Shown piece after piece: positions 62,977 to 64,000 of a stretch of DNA of 64,000 nucleotides (the first letter of the stretch is position 1; each line of letters begins with the position of its first letter). Below the pieces are notes generated by a model. That model was not told the DNA's origin. It ran no database searches and saw nothing but the letters and a program-made list of their open reading frames with translations. The DNA comes from Syngnathus acus (lineage: Eukaryota; Chordata; Actinopteri; Syngnathiformes; Syngnathidae). The position numbers were made by a program, and so were the translations under genes. The DNA lies in NCBI RefSeq assembly GCF_901709675.1, contig NC_051089.1:16543976-16607975 (forward strand), read 5' to 3'.

Positions 62977-64000
62977 ATTTGACATGAGAATGATTTTATT
63001 TTTAAAGTAAAATACAATGTCTGACCTAGTTAATATAATGTTTGACGAACAGGCAGTATTTTCTTGCAAGAGGCTTATAACATCCTCATGTGAACATTCT
63101 TAACAGTTCAACACTAAGCAACCGGGAAAGTGGAAAACGGTGTGTGGTATTTTAGGTAAGTGATTAATAGCATCTCCAGATAAATGTTGCAGATCGCCAC
63201 CTAACTGGAGCTCGTAAGAGAGGGAGCACATAACCCAAATTCTGCAGTTTCTACTTTACTTTTTTAACAGGTAACAAAGTCAGAATACCAGACGTCGTGC
63301 CTGCTACAACAAAGGGACCTAGAGGACTAAATAATGCCTTTAATTGTAATGCGAAATCAATCAAGAAGAGAGTGTCGTTGGTTGCATGTGCATGTGTAGG
63401 TTTAAAGGTTAAAAAAAAAGTAGGAATTTGAGAACAAATCTGAACGTAATTATCACCTTTAATTTCTTATTTTGAAAGAGAACTACATTTCTTTGTTCTA
63501 TGCATATGTAATTTGCCTCAATCTGTGTTAAAGATGAACACATGCTCATGAATCTCAGTTCTACCCTGTGTTTGGACTGACCTCACCCAGAGTACGCAAT
63601 TTCCCAAAGTGCAATGGCAGCCACAAAGCCAGCACGTGGTCGCTGAGCATTTAACATTTTACTTCATTCAAATAAGAGCCGCACACAAAATGGTCAAATT
63701 CGATAAACACAGAGCTAAAAGCTTCAGTCAGACAAAGAACCGAGGAGTAAAAACCGTTGTGCTGCCGATTGTAAAAGGCAACACAAAATGACAGATGGTA
63801 ATCATGTTAAGCTTGTAGACACAACATATAGCCAGTAACTGTGAGATTCACTAAAAATGATCAACACCTGAGAATAATGTTCCTGATATTATTATTCCCT
63901 GTATGTCAATTCCCTCAATGGAGTCAAAATTTGAAGTTCTATTGTTTTTTTCGTTTTTTTTTTTTTAGACCTTTTGACTGCACGGTTTGTTATGATAAGA
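62977..64000. other. Non-coding to the window edge, no gene seen
   Basis: No supported exon. A 60-codon open frame at 63609-63791 ends in VLPIVKGNTK and shows no family resemblance. Confidence 0.45.

Noticed and set aside
63609-63791. 60-codon frame near the right edge as a small gene
   Set aside because: No family resemblance, no splice or promoter context.

Overview
This is vertebrate nuclear DNA, almost certainly from a ray-finned (teleost) fish. Evidence: multi-exon genes with GT-AG introns, proteins that read as close orthologues of vertebrate POLE3, KMT5B, CCNB2 and CD82, and dense fish-type repeats (hAT-like and TA-flanked MITEs, a tRNA-derived SINE with an ATGG tail, L2-like LINE tails, very long CA/TG/TGGA/GATA microsatellites). 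The species cannot be named from the sequence. Nothing prokaryotic or plasmid-like was seen.

Layout. 0-7.1 kb: a decayed copia-type retrotransposon piece on the minus strand, a broken intron-containing rpl12 copy, then a LINE with both ORFs open (about 2.48-7.08 kb). 8.8-10.7 kb: pole3 on the minus strand, four coding exons, 148 aa. 14.6-20.9 kb: kmt5b on the plus strand, a probable GC-rich non-coding first exon and nine coding exons, 861 aa. 20.9-25.6 kb: intergenic, with a DNA-transposon relic and a 0.4 kb TGGA-type satellite. 25.7-28.5 kb: ccnb2 on the plus strand, eight exons, 390 aa, behind a two-CCAAT-box plus CHR-like promoter. 29-43 kb: repeat-rich, with one possible far-upstream non-coding first exon near 31.6 kb. 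43.2-53.2 kb: cd82 on the plus strand, eight coding exons, 255 aa. 53-64 kb: repeats, nested transposons and one possible orphan 5' exon near 58.3 kb, but no coding exon that I can support.

The four genes are independent housekeeping or cell-surface genes rather than a pathway. pole3 (replication and chromatin assembly), kmt5b (H4K20 methylation, replication and repair) and ccnb2 (mitotic CDK1 cyclin) all serve the chromosome cycle, but I see no shared regulatory element. cd82 is a membrane-organising tetraspanin.

I found no convincing undescribed gene system. The most informative observations concern transposon history: an intact LINE, a hAT element nested in another transposon whose second copy preserves the empty site, a hAT element inserted at the edge of a perfect palindrome, twin 66-bp palindromic MITEs, and the rpl12 copy broken at a splice donor. 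All exon boundaries were read by eye from splice consensus and remembered protein families; transcript or database support was not available.
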